Below are positions 9,132 to 16,931 of a DNA stretch of 37,113 nucleotides, piece after piece (positions within the stretch are counted from its first letter, which is position 1; each line of letters begins with the position of its first letter). Both the position numbers and the translations under genes were made by a program. This stretch comes from Mycobacterium asiaticum (GTDB taxonomy: Bacteria; Actinomycetota; Actinomycetes; Mycobacteriales; Mycobacteriaceae). The notes under the pieces were generated by a model, which ran no database searches, was not told the DNA's origin, and saw only the letters and a program-made list of their open reading frames with translations. The DNA lies in assembly GCF_001673365.1 (NCBI RefSeq), contig NZ_LZLS01000199.1:1-37113 (forward strand). The letters run 5' to 3'.

Positions 9132-9545
9132 ATGACGTCGACGGGTGATCTTCTAGGGCCTGATCCGATCCTGCTACCTGGTGACAGCGAGGCCGAAGCC
9201 GAGTTGGCGGCCAACGAAAACCCCGGCATCGTTGCCGCCGCCCATCCGTCGGCTTCGGTGGCCTGGGCCGCGCTTGCCGAAGAGGCGCTCGCAGACGACC
9301 GGGCAATCACGGCGTACGCGTACGCCCGGACCGGCTATCACCGGGGTCTGGACAAGCTCCGCCGCAACGGGTGGCGCGGGTTCGGCCCAGTGCCGTATGC
9401 GCACGAGCCCAACCGCGGCTTCCTGCGCTGCGTGGCGGCGCTGGCGCGGGCCGCGGACGCCATCGGGGAGACCGACGAGTACGGCCGCTGCCTGGATCTG
9501 CTCGACGATTGCGATCCGACGGCTCGCACCGCACTCGGTTTCTAG
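9132..9545 (+). CDS. DUF3151-type protein, Rv0360c-like
   Basis: This is a soluble protein of about 137 residues beginning MTSTGDLLGPDPILLPGDSE. It has a helical core, ASVAWAALAEEALADDRAIT and then AYAYARTGYHRGLDKLRRNG. This matches the conserved actinobacterial DUF3151 family of unknown function. An ATG three codons earlier (9123) is also possible; I chose 9132 because the family members I remember begin MTS. Neither has a clear SD at the usual distance. It converges on the CDF gene with a four-base stop overlap. Confidence 0.8.
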   Translation: MTSTGDLLGPDPILLPGDSEAEAELAANENPGIVAAAHPSASVAWAALAEEALADDRAITAYAYARTGYHRGLDKLRRNGWRGFGPVPYAHEPNRGFLRCVAALARAADAIGETDEYGRCLDLLDDCDPTARTALGF

Positions 9546-10435
9546 AACGTCTCCTCGCAGTGCCCGTCCGCGCAGTCGATCTGGACGGTCGCGTGGTCGA
9601 GTCCGCGGGCTGACAGCACCGCACGCGCGTCCTGCAGCACCCGCGCCGAGTCGCCGGCGCTTCGCAGGTGTGCGGTCACCATGTCCTTGCCGGGGGACAG
9701 GGTCCACACGTGCAGGTCGTGCACGTCGGTCACCCCGTCGACATCGCCCAACGCCACACGCAACTCTTCGACGTCGATGTGTGCCGGCGACGATTCGGAC
9801 AGGATGCGCAGCGCGGCGCGGGCCAGCGCGATCGCGCGTGGCAACACCCAGAGCGCGACCAGTACCGCGACCACGACGTCGGCGTAGGGCCAATGCGTCG
9901 TGACGGTCACGATGCCGGCGATCAGCACGCCGATGCTGCCGACGGTGTCGGCCACGACTTCCATGTAGGCGCCCTTGACCGCCAGGCTCGCCTCCGAATG
10001 CGACCGCAGCAGCATCGCGACGACGAAGTTGGCGGCCACCCCGGCCAGCGCCACCACGATCATCGGCACCCCGGGCACCGAAGGCGCGCCGCCGAGTCGG
10101 TCAATTGCCTCGTAGAGGATGAACAGCGCGACGCCGACCAGCAGCACCGCGTTGGCCACCGCGGTGAACACTTCGGCGCGATGCCAGCCGTAGGTGCGGT
10201 TCGGTGACGAGCTGCCCCGGCGGGCCAGCACCACCGCGGCCAGTCCCATGAACACCGCGACCACGTCGGTGAGCATGTGCCCCGCATCGGCAAGCAGCGC
10301 TATCGAGTTGATCAGCAGCGCGGTGGTCAACTCGATGACGAAAAACGTCGCCAGGATGGCCGCGGCGCCGACCATCCGGGGGATCATTCGCGACGCCTCG
10401 GCCTCAGCCGGTGTGTGACTGTGTCCAGCACCCAT
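9542..10435 (-). CDS. Cation diffusion facilitator (CDF) metal exporter
   Basis: The 297-residue CDF family transporter exports divalent metal ions in exchange for protons. It opens with a short His motif (MGAGHSHT) and has six membrane helices. The helix 2 site is HMLTD (His53, Asp57). In helix 5 the usual HxxxD appears as EVVAD (Glu159, Asp163), which may shift metal preference. The C-terminal cytoplasmic domain holds DVHDLHVWTLSPGKDMVTAH and ends in DCADGHCEETF with further His/Cys ligands. The start at 10435 is supported by a TATATT box seven bases upstream with no SD sequence, so the mRNA is probably leaderless. A palindromic operator overlaps that box. The gene sits inside a block that lacks it in H37Rv as I recall. 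Confidence 0.9.
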   Translation of the reverse strand: MGAGHSHTPAEAEASRMIPRMVGAAAILATFFVIELTTALLINSIALLADAGHMLTDVVAVFMGLAAVVLARRGSSSPNRTYGWHRAEVFTAVANAVLLVGVALFILYEAIDRLGGAPSVPGVPMIVVALAGVAANFVVAMLLRSHSEASLAVKGAYMEVVADTVGSIGVLIAGIVTVTTHWPYADVVVAVLVALWVLPRAIALARAALRILSESSPAHIDVEELRVALGDVDGVTDVHDLHVWTLSPGKDMVTAHLRSAGDSARVLQDARAVLSARGLDHATVQIDCADGHCEETF

Positions 10436-10443
10436 GCGCAGTA

Positions 10444-10467
10444 ATATATGCGTAATCACGCATATAT
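10444..10467 (-). promoter_or_regulatory. ArsR/SmtB-type palindromic operator over the CDF promoter
   Basis: ATATATGCGT-AATC-ACGCATATAT has ten-base perfect arms around four bases. It resembles the ATATG...CATAT operators of ArsR/SmtB metal sensors. Read on the minus strand, its downstream arm contains TATATT seven bases before the CDF ATG, so a bound repressor would block a leaderless promoter. No ArsR-family gene is present in the window, so the sensor would have to be encoded elsewhere. Confidence 0.75.
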
Positions 10468-10475
10468 GACAAGGG

Positions 10476-11228
10476 TCAGGACCAGGCGCCCCAGAAGCGG
10501 GTCAGCGCGCCGCCTGCCATCGACAACCGCGGCGGCACCCCGGACAGCCCGAAGAGCCAATACACAAGCTCGAAGAACCACCGGTTCAGTCCTGGTGCCA
10601 GTAACAGCACCAGCAGGACGAGCAGGCCGAACTGCTTGGCGGGTGCCACCGTGCGCTGCGTCTGCGGACTCAGGTGCGGTTCCAGCGCGTCGTAACCGTC
10701 GAGTCCAGGGACCGGCAGCAGGTTCAGCACCACGGCGGTGACCTGCAGGAATCCCAGGAACGCCAAACCCGCGACAAACACCAGATGGTCGGGGTCGTAG
10801 AACAGACGCGTCGCGGTCAGCAGCAGCACGGCCAGCGCAAGATTCATCGCCGGGCCCGCCACACTCACCAGCGTGCGACGGGTTGGCGTCATCGATCCCG
10901 TCTGCAGATAAACGGCGGCCCCCGGCAGGCCGATGCCGCCCAACGCGATGAACACCATGGGTAGCAGCAGAGACAGCGCGGGGTTGGCGTACCGCCGCGG
11001 ATCCAGCGTCAGGTAGCCGCGTACCGCCGCGTCGTGGTCGCCGAACCGCCAGGCGAAGTATGCGTGCCCGAACTCGTGCAGGCACAGCGACACCAACCAG
11101 CCCGCGATCACGAAGACGAAGACGCCGGCATAAGCCAGTGGACGGACCACCGATCCGGCCGCCCAGGACAGCGCCGCACCAACGGCGGTCAGGCCGACCA
11201 GGCCAAGAAATATCGGGCTGGGCCGCAC
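10476..11228 (-). CDS. M50 (site-2-type) membrane metalloprotease, Rv0359-like
   Basis: The 250-residue polytopic membrane protein is of peptidase family M50. The zinc motif HEFGH is at residues 51-55 inside a membrane helix. The second conserved motif, NLLPVPGLDGYD (Asn169 to Asp180), supplies the third ligand Asp177, in the NxxPxPxLDG pattern of the family. The catalytic residues are intact, so it is probably active, cleaving substrates within the membrane. Its substrate is unknown. It starts at a GTG nine bases after the stop of the upstream gene and lacks a clear SD, so it is likely coupled to it. The CDF gene follows, but has its own promoter. Confidence 0.88.
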   Translation of the reverse strand: MRPSPIFLGLVGLTAVGAALSWAAGSVVRPLAYAGVFVFVIAGWLVSLCLHEFGHAYFAWRFGDHDAAVRGYLTLDPRRYANPALSLLLPMVFIALGGIGLPGAAVYLQTGSMTPTRRTLVSVAGPAMNLALAVLLLTATRLFYDPDHLVFVAGLAFLGFLQVTAVVLNLLPVPGLDGYDALEPHLSPQTQRTVAPAKQFGLLVLLVLLLAPGLNRWFFELVYWLFGLSGVPPRLSMAGGALTRFWGAWS

Positions 11229-11237
11229 CGGACGAAA

Positions 11238-11870
11238 CTACCGAACCAGCAGCCAGCCCTCGACGTTGCGGTAGAACGTCGACCGTCGCGCCGTACGGGG
11301 TGCCGGCACGCCGTCGCGCACCACGGCGGCACCGGTGGTGCCCAACTGCGCGGCCCGGCCGGTCACCCAACGCGGAAACACCCGGCGGGCCAGTGCCGCC
11401 CGCACCCCCGGCAGGGCTGCCGTCGGCTCGATCCACACCTGGGCGGCGGCACCGTCGAACAACACGGTGTCATCCACCACCGCCTCGCCCTGGATATGGT
11501 CCGCCCCATCCGGCGGCAACCAGGTTGCCCGCCCCACCAGTACCGTTCCGGTCTCGTCGCGGATCAACGGCGTCCGCTGGGTGGTCCCGCGCAAAGCTCG
11601 TCGAGCCGCCCGGAAGCCGGACGGCAAGCCGTAGGCCCGGGCGGCCCGGGTGCGACGGGCTGGCAGGTACGCGATTTCCACGTCGAGCCGCTCGCTGCGC
11701 AACAGCCGGGACAACACGGCCGCCAGATCGGCGTCAGTGCCGACGACAACGAGCCGCCGGTACGGGCCGGGGATGGCGTCGAGGTCCCCGGCCACGACGG
11801 GCAGCTCCCGCAGCGAGCGCGGCGTCCGAGCCCGGTCGAACAACACCACCGCAATACTGGGCGCGTTCAT
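11238..11870 (-). CDS. Conserved mycobacterial protein, Rv0358-like
   Basis: The 210-residue soluble protein begins MNAPSIAVVLFDRARTPRSL. I recognise no catalytic motif. The N-terminal half alternates strand and helix (LVVVGTDADLAAVLSRLLRS, LDVEIAYLP), somewhat like a lipid-kinase or Rossmann-type fold. The second half has strand-rich stretches (VVDDTVLFDGAAAQVWIEP). It corresponds to Rv0358 by position between purA and the M50 protease. AAGGAG five bases before ATG 11870 decides the start; the open frame extends further upstream but would run into purA. It is divergent from purA, with an 88-bp gap. Confidence 0.75.
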   Translation of the reverse strand: MNAPSIAVVLFDRARTPRSLRELPVVAGDLDAIPGPYRRLVVVGTDADLAAVLSRLLRSERLDVEIAYLPARRTRAARAYGLPSGFRAARRALRGTTQRTPLIRDETGTVLVGRATWLPPDGADHIQGEAVVDDTVLFDGAAAQVWIEPTAALPGVRAALARRVFPRWVTGRAAQLGTTGAAVVRDGVPAPRTARRSTFYRNVEGWLLVR

Positions 11871-11958
11871 GACACTCCTTGCAAACCGCTGGGTAGGGTA
11901 GGTCACCGGCTGGACCACAATAAGGGGCCCAACCTGCGAGACGAGTTGGGAGCACGTC

Positions 11959-13257
11959 ATGCCGGCAATCGTCCTCATCGGCGCCCAGTGGGGCGACGAG
12001 GGCAAAGGTAAGGCCACGGATCTCCTCGGTGGACGAGTGCAGTGGGTGGTGCGCTACCAAGGCGGCAACAACGCCGGGCACACCGTCGTTCTGCCCACCG
12101 GCGAGAACTTCGCCCTGCACCTGATCCCGTCCGGCGTGCTGACACCCGGGGTGACCAACGTCATCGGCAACGGCGTCGTCATCGACCCCGGCGTCCTCCT
12201 CGACGAACTGCAGGGCCTGGAAGACCGCGGCGTCGACACTTCCAAGCTGCTGATCTCCGCGGATGCGCACCTGCTGATGCCGTATCACGTGGCCATCGAC
12301 AAGGTCACCGAGCGCTACATGGGCAGCAAGAAGATCGGCACCACCGGACGCGGCATCGGGCCGTGTTACCAGGACAAGATCGCCCGGATGGGCATCCGGG
12401 TTGCCGACGTGCTCGATCACGAACAGCTGCAGCACAAGATCGAAGCCGCCCTCGAGCTCAAGAACCAGATCCTGGTCAAGATCTACAACCGCAAGGCGCT
12501 CGAACCCGACCAGATCTTCGAGGCACTGCTGCAGCAGGCGGAGGGTTTCTCCCACCGCATCGCCGACACCAGGCTGCTGCTCAACAACGCCCTCGACGCC
12601 GGCGAGACGGTGCTGTTGGAAGGTTCGCAGGGCACCCTGCTCGATGTCGACCACGGCACCTATCCGTACGTGACCTCGTCGAACCCGACGGCCGGTGGCG
12701 CGGCAGTCGGGTCCGGGATCGGCCCGACCCGGATCGGCACCGTGCTGGGCATCCTCAAGGCCTACACCACCAGGGTGGGATCGGGTCCGTTCCCCACCGA
12801 GCTGTTCGACGAGAACGGCGAATACCTGTCCAAGACGGGTGGCGAGTTCGGGGTCACCACCGGCCGGCGTCGGCGCTGCGGCTGGTTCGACGCCGTCATC
12901 GCCCGTTACGCCACTCGGGTCAACGGCATCACCGACTACTTCCTGACCAAGCTCGATGTGCTGTCCAGCTTGGAGACGGTGCCGGTGTGCGTCGGCTACA
13001 AAATCGACGGCAAGCACACTTCGGAGATGCCGATGACCCAGAGCCTGCTCTGCCGCGCCGAGCCGGTGTACGAGGAACTGCCGGGTTGGTGGGAAGACAT
13101 CTCCACGGCACGCGACTTCGACGACCTGCCGGCCAAGGCGCGCGACTACGTGCTGCGGCTGGAAGAGCTTGCCGGAGCGCATGTTTCGTGCATCGGGGTG
13201 GGTCCGGGACGGGACCAGACCATTGTGCGACGGGACGTGCTGGCGGCCCGCCCGTGA
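11959..13257 (+). CDS. purA: Adenylosuccinate synthetase
   Basis: The 432-residue GTP-dependent enzyme joins IMP and aspartate to give adenylosuccinate, the first committed step to AMP. The P-loop GAQWGDEGKGK is near residue 8, with the catalytic Asp in GDEGKGK. GNNAGHTVV supplies the catalytic His, GTTGRGIGPCYQDK is the IMP loop, and TTGRRRRCGWFDAV is near the aspartate site. Length and start match the family. The stop overlaps the next gene by four bases (GTGA), so the two are probably translated together. Confidence 0.98.
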   Translation: MPAIVLIGAQWGDEGKGKATDLLGGRVQWVVRYQGGNNAGHTVVLPTGENFALHLIPSGVLTPGVTNVIGNGVVIDPGVLLDELQGLEDRGVDTSKLLISADAHLLMPYHVAIDKVTERYMGSKKIGTTGRGIGPCYQDKIARMGIRVADVLDHEQLQHKIEAALELKNQILVKIYNRKALEPDQIFEALLQQAEGFSHRIADTRLLLNNALDAGETVLLEGSQGTLLDVDHGTYPYVTSSNPTAGGAAVGSGIGPTRIGTVLGILKAYTTRVGSGPFPTELFDENGEYLSKTGGEFGVTTGRRRRCGWFDAVIARYATRVNGITDYFLTKLDVLSSLETVPVCVGYKIDGKHTSEMPMTQSLLCRAEPVYEELPGWWEDISTARDFDDLPAKARDYVLRLEELAGAHVSCIGVGPGRDQTIVRRDVLAARP

Positions 13258-13898
13258 CGGACGGTTTGGAGAACCCCACCGAACTAGATCCCGAATACGA
13301 ACATCACGGCGGCTTCCCCGAGTACGGCCCCGCCAGTCCCGGGCCTGGGTTCGGCAAATTCGTCGCGACCATGCGCCGGTTGCAGGACCTTGCCGTCTCG
13401 GCCGATCCGGGGGACGACGTGTGGGACCAGGCCGCCGCACGGGCCGCCGACCTGCTGGCGTTGCTGGAGCCCTTCGAGGCCGACGCCGGTGTCGGGCCCG
13501 CCGGGCGCACTCCGGATCTGCCGGGCATGGGCAGCTTGCTGATGCCGCCGTGGACTTTGACTCGCTACGCTCCCGACGGCGTCGAGATGATTGGGCACTT
13601 CACCAGGTTCCACGTCGGTGGCAACTGGGCGGTGCACGGCGGGGTGCTGCCGCTGCTGTTTGACCACATGTTCGGCATGATCTCGCACGCCGCGGGCCGG
13701 CCGATCAGTCGCACGGCGTTCCTGCACGTCGATTACCGCAAGGTCACCCCGATCAATGCGCCGTTGTCGATCCGCGGACGCGTGACCAGCATCGAGGGCC
13801 GCAAGGCGTTCGTGGCCGCGGAATTGCTCGACGGCGACGAGTCCGTGCTGGCCGAAGGCAACGGCTTGATGGTGCGGCTGCTGCCCGGCCAGCCCTGA
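13254..13898 (+). CDS. Hot-dog-fold thioesterase-like protein, Rv0356c-like
   Basis: The 214-residue protein starts at a GTG overlapping the purA stop. The first 110 residues are mostly helical. The second half matches the PaaI/4HBT hot-dog thioesterase pattern: GNWAVHGGVLPLLFDHMFGM has the typical 'HGG...D' active-site turn and helix, followed by RTAFLHVDYRKVTPINAPL. A role in hydrolysing an acyl-CoA is likely from the fold, but the substrate cannot be read from the sequence. The longer open frame reaching back into purA is a shadow of purA. The length equals that remembered for Rv0356c. Confidence 0.85.
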   Translation: MTDGLENPTELDPEYEHHGGFPEYGPASPGPGFGKFVATMRRLQDLAVSADPGDDVWDQAAARAADLLALLEPFEADAGVGPAGRTPDLPGMGSLLMPPWTLTRYAPDGVEMIGHFTRFHVGGNWAVHGGVLPLLFDHMFGMISHAAGRPISRTAFLHVDYRKVTPINAPLSIRGRVTSIEGRKAFVAAELLDGDESVLAEGNGLMVRLLPGQP

Positions 13899-15170
13899 CT
13901 AGGGCTGATTGGGATTCGGCGGCACCACGATGATCGTGGCGCCCGGGATAGCCGCCAGTGTCGCGGCGAGGTTGGCCACGACTCCCGGTGGCAGGCCTTG
14001 TGGCAGGCCCGGAAATTGCGCGGCGGCAGCGGCCGCGGGGACGGCGGGTGTGTTGGCTGCGGGCCGGGTTGCGGCAGCGCCGCCACCGGCGGCCGCCGGG
14101 GCCGCTTGTGCCGGAGTCGCAGGCGTCGAGCTAGCGGTTCGCGCCGCCAGTCCGGCCAGGCCCGTTCCGGCCATACCGGCCGCCGCCATGCCTGCGTAGC
14201 CGCCGTCGGGCCCGCCCGTCACCACCATCGGCGTGGTGCCGGGGAATAGGGCGGCGACTTGGCGCGCCGCCGGGGGCATCAACCAGCTCTGCGGCACCGA
14301 CAGACTGCCGACGTTGGCTGCACTACCGGTGACAGCGGCTGCCTCCGCGCCGGTGGTGCGTTCCGCGAAGCCGCGGCCGAGGGCGGGCCGCCAGCCCGCT
14401 CGGCCACTCCTGAGTTCGTCTTCCTCGAGCTCATTTCCCTTTTCGAGTTCCGCTTCCTCGACTTCGTCGCTGCGGACCTCCTCGCTGAACTGTCCCAACG
14501 CCACGATCAAGCTGGCACCAGCCAGGCCGGCGGTGGCAAGCACCAGCAAATCGAGGTCCTCGAACGGAGTCGGTAGGGGGATCGCCGTGGCTGCCGGAGC
14601 GGCCGCGGCGGGTGCGGCGGCCGGCTCACCCGCCAGAGCGTCAGCGGCGGTGGTCCCCGGCGGCAAGGTGAACGGCGAAAGCTGAGAGGCCGCGTCCGAA
14701 TTGCCGGCGTAGCCCTCCATGGCGACGATGTCCTGGGCCCACATCTCGCCATAGTCGGCTTCGCTGGTCGCGATAGCCGGGGTGTTCTGGCCGAATACAT
14801 TCGTCTGGACCAGCGACATCATCACGCTGCGATTGGTTGCGATCGTCGCCGGCGGCACAGTGGACGCGTACGCGGTCTCATAAGCGCCGGCCGCGGCCAA
14901 AGCCTGCGCACCCGCTTGCTCGGCCTGCGCGGCGGTTGCCCTCATCCAGGCCACGTACGGCGCTGCCGCGGCCGCCATGGATATCGACGACGGGCCCATC
15001 CACTCCTGGGCGGTCAAACCGGATATCACCGACGCGTAGGACTCCGCCGTCGAGTGCAGTTCGTTGGCCAGCTGTTCCCATGCCGCCGCGGCCTGGATAA
15101 GCGGAGCCGATCCGGGACCGGAATAGATTCTGGCCGAGTTGATTTCGGGTGGCAGCCCCGCGAAGTCCAT
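13899..15170 (-). CDS. PPE family protein, PPE-SVP subfamily
   Basis: The 423-residue PPE protein is secreted by a type VII (ESX) system, usually as a PE/PPE partner. The PPE motif is at residues 7-9 (MDFAGLPPEINSARIYSG), and the WxG turn lies in AQEWMGPSS. The PPE domain covers about 1-180. A hydrophobic stretch (LDLLVLATAGLAGASLIVALG) follows, then an unusual segment of about 25 mostly acidic residues (EEVRSDEVEEAELEKGNELE). The SVP motif, LSVPQSWLMPP, comes next, and an Ala/Pro-rich tail ends the protein. No PE gene is adjacent. It is the only gene between two blocks that are separate and differently oriented in H37Rv. It starts at 15170; the open frame upstream is noncoding. Confidence 0.93.
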   Translation of the reverse strand: MDFAGLPPEINSARIYSGPGSAPLIQAAAAWEQLANELHSTAESYASVISGLTAQEWMGPSSISMAAAAAPYVAWMRATAAQAEQAGAQALAAAGAYETAYASTVPPATIATNRSVMMSLVQTNVFGQNTPAIATSEADYGEMWAQDIVAMEGYAGNSDAASQLSPFTLPPGTTAADALAGEPAAAPAAAAPAATAIPLPTPFEDLDLLVLATAGLAGASLIVALGQFSEEVRSDEVEEAELEKGNELEEDELRSGRAGWRPALGRGFAERTTGAEAAAVTGSAANVGSLSVPQSWLMPPAARQVAALFPGTTPMVVTGGPDGGYAGMAAAGMAGTGLAGLAARTASSTPATPAQAAPAAAGGGAAATRPAANTPAVPAAAAAAQFPGLPQGLPPGVVANLAATLAAIPGATIIVVPPNPNQP

Positions 15171-15291
15171 CGCTATCCTCCCGCCACCAGTTGAAACGTC
15201 CAGGGCCAAGCTACACAGGCACCTATCAGCAGAGTTACATAAGATTCCCAAGAATGATCGCAGACGCGTCGTTCTCTTACGGATGGGGTGA

Positions 15292-16518
15292 GTGGTGACT
15301 GACGCCTTGACCGAAGCCCAGGACGAGCCGGCTGAGCCGGAATTCCCCGGGCCGCGGGTGTTGCTGCTGGGCTCGGATGAACTGAGCCGGGAGCTGGTGG
15401 TTGCGCTGCAGCGGCTGGGCGCGCAGGTGATCGCCGCCGACACGCATTCGGACGCGCCCGCACACCGAGTGGCCGATGAATCGCTGGTCGTCGATCTGAC
15501 CGACACGGCCGAACTCGCGGCGTTGTTCGAACGTGTGCAAGCGGACTTCGTCGTGACGCTCACCGATGCGGTGGCCTTCAAAGCGCTCAACGAACTCAGC
15601 CTCACCGACACCGAGCTGGTGCCCAGTGCGCGGGCTGTGCGGGTGACGGCCGATCGGGAGGGACTGCGCAAGCTGGCCGCCGATCAGCTTGGCCTGCCCA
15701 CCGCGCCGTTCTGGTTCGTCGCAACGCTCGACGAACTCGAGGCGGTGGCCGCCCATGCCGGGTACCCGCTGCTGGTCAAACCGAGCATTGGGCCGCCGCA
15801 TCAACGGCAATCGTTCGTCGTCAACGGCCCGGAGGACGTCAAGCGCGCTTGGCAGCACGCCGGCGGGGGTGAGACGGCGGGCGAGGCCTACTCGGTGTGG
15901 GCCGAGTCGGTGGTGGAAGTCGAAGTTTTGGTCACCCTGATCGTTGTGCGCAGCGACGGCCCGGCGGGCCCGGTGATCGAGTTCTGTGCACCCATCGGTC
16001 ACCGCCGCGCAGACGGCGGGGAGCTGGAAGCTTGGCAACCGCAGCAGCTCAGCACGGCGGCGTTGGACGCGGCCAAGTCGATCGCGGCGCGTGTCGTCAA
16101 GGAGCTGGGCGGCCGTGGTGTTTTCAGTGTCGAATTGATGATCAACGGCGACGAGGTCTACTTCGCCGATGTCGCGGCGCGACCGATGGCCAGCAGTTGG
16201 CTCACACTGCGCAGCCACCGGCTTTCGGTGTTCGAGCTGCAGGCCCGGGCCATCCTGGGCCTGGCGGTGGACACCTTGATGGTGTCGCCGGGCGCCGCCC
16301 GCGCCGTGACGGGCGAGGCGCCGGGTGCCGAGGCTTTGACCGCCGCGCTGACCGTGCCGGAAAGCGATGTCCGGGTGTTCGGGCAAACGGGGCGAGATGG
16401 GGCTGCGGCGACCGGGAGCCTTGGCGTCGCGTTGGCAACCGCGCCCGACGTGGCGGCGGCTCGCGACCGTGCCCGCGACGTCGCCGAACGTCTCAGTGTG
16501 CGAGACTCACGCGGGTGA
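15292..16518 (+). CDS. purT: Phosphoribosylglycinamide formyltransferase 2 (formate-dependent)
   Basis: The 408-residue ATP-grasp enzyme uses formate and ATP to formylate GAR in purine synthesis, as an alternative to the folate-dependent PurN. It has an N-terminal Rossmann-like domain (VLLLGSDELSRELVVALQRL). The ATP-grasp core contains SARAVRVTADREGLRKLA, YPLLVKPSIG and FSVELMINGDEVYFADVAARP. Two GTG codons in a row, at 15292 and 15295, are possible starts, with GGATGGGG just upstream. The stop overlaps the rhodanese gene's GTG. It corresponds to Rv0389. Confidence 0.93.
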   Translation: MVTDALTEAQDEPAEPEFPGPRVLLLGSDELSRELVVALQRLGAQVIAADTHSDAPAHRVADESLVVDLTDTAELAALFERVQADFVVTLTDAVAFKALNELSLTDTELVPSARAVRVTADREGLRKLAADQLGLPTAPFWFVATLDELEAVAAHAGYPLLVKPSIGPPHQRQSFVVNGPEDVKRAWQHAGGGETAGEAYSVWAESVVEVEVLVTLIVVRSDGPAGPVIEFCAPIGHRRADGGELEAWQPQQLSTAALDAAKSIAARVVKELGGRGVFSVELMINGDEVYFADVAARPMASSWLTLRSHRLSVFELQARAILGLAVDTLMVSPGAARAVTGEAPGAEALTAALTVPESDVRVFGQTGRDGAAATGSLGVALATAPDVAAARDRARDVAERLSVRDSRG

Positions 16519-16931
16519 GTTACGCAGGAGATATCACGCCGCTGGAGGCGTGGAAATTGCTCAACGACAATCCGCAAGCCGTCCTGGTGGATGTGCGCAC
16601 CGACTCCGAGTGGCGGTTCGTCGGAGTTCCGGACCTGTCCAGTCTGGGTCGTGAGGTGCTCTACATCGAGTGGAACAAATCCAACGGACAGCACAACAAC
16701 AATTTCCTTGCCGAACTGCGGGACAAGCTTCCGGCGGCTGACGGCGAGCGCCCGGTGGTCTTCTTGTGCCGCTCGGGCAACCGGTCCATCGGGGCCGCGG
16801 AAGTCGCGACCGAGGCGGGCATCGCGCCGTCCTTCAATGTCCTGGACGGGTTCGAAGGTCAGGTCGACGTGCATGGCCACCGGGGTGAGACGGGCTGGCG
16901 CGCGGTCGGTCTGCCCTGGACGCAGGGATGA
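16515..16931 (+). CDS. Single-domain rhodanese-like sulfurtransferase
   Basis: The 138-residue rhodanese domain starts at a GTG that overlaps the purT stop (GTGA). The active-site loop is CRSGNRS, with the catalytic Cys85. VLVDVRTDSEWRFVGVP is the usual first signature. It probably carries a persulfide. Its stop overlaps the metZ start by four bases, so it is translationally linked to a sulfhydrylase. That fits sulphur handling in homocysteine synthesis, although a direct role is an inference from context. It corresponds to Rv0390. Confidence 0.9.
   Translation: MSYAGDITPLEAWKLLNDNPQAVLVDVRTDSEWRFVGVPDLSSLGREVLYIEWNKSNGQHNNNFLAELRDKLPAADGERPVVFLCRSGNRSIGAAEVATEAGIAPSFNVLDGFEGQVDVHGHRGETGWRAVGLPWTQG

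Noticed and set aside
11734..13440. 568-codon open frame on the minus strand over purA
   Set aside because: It is antisense to purA and the thioesterase-like gene, has Arg/Gly/Asp-rich shadow composition, and shows no domain. High-GC codon bias opens antisense frames.
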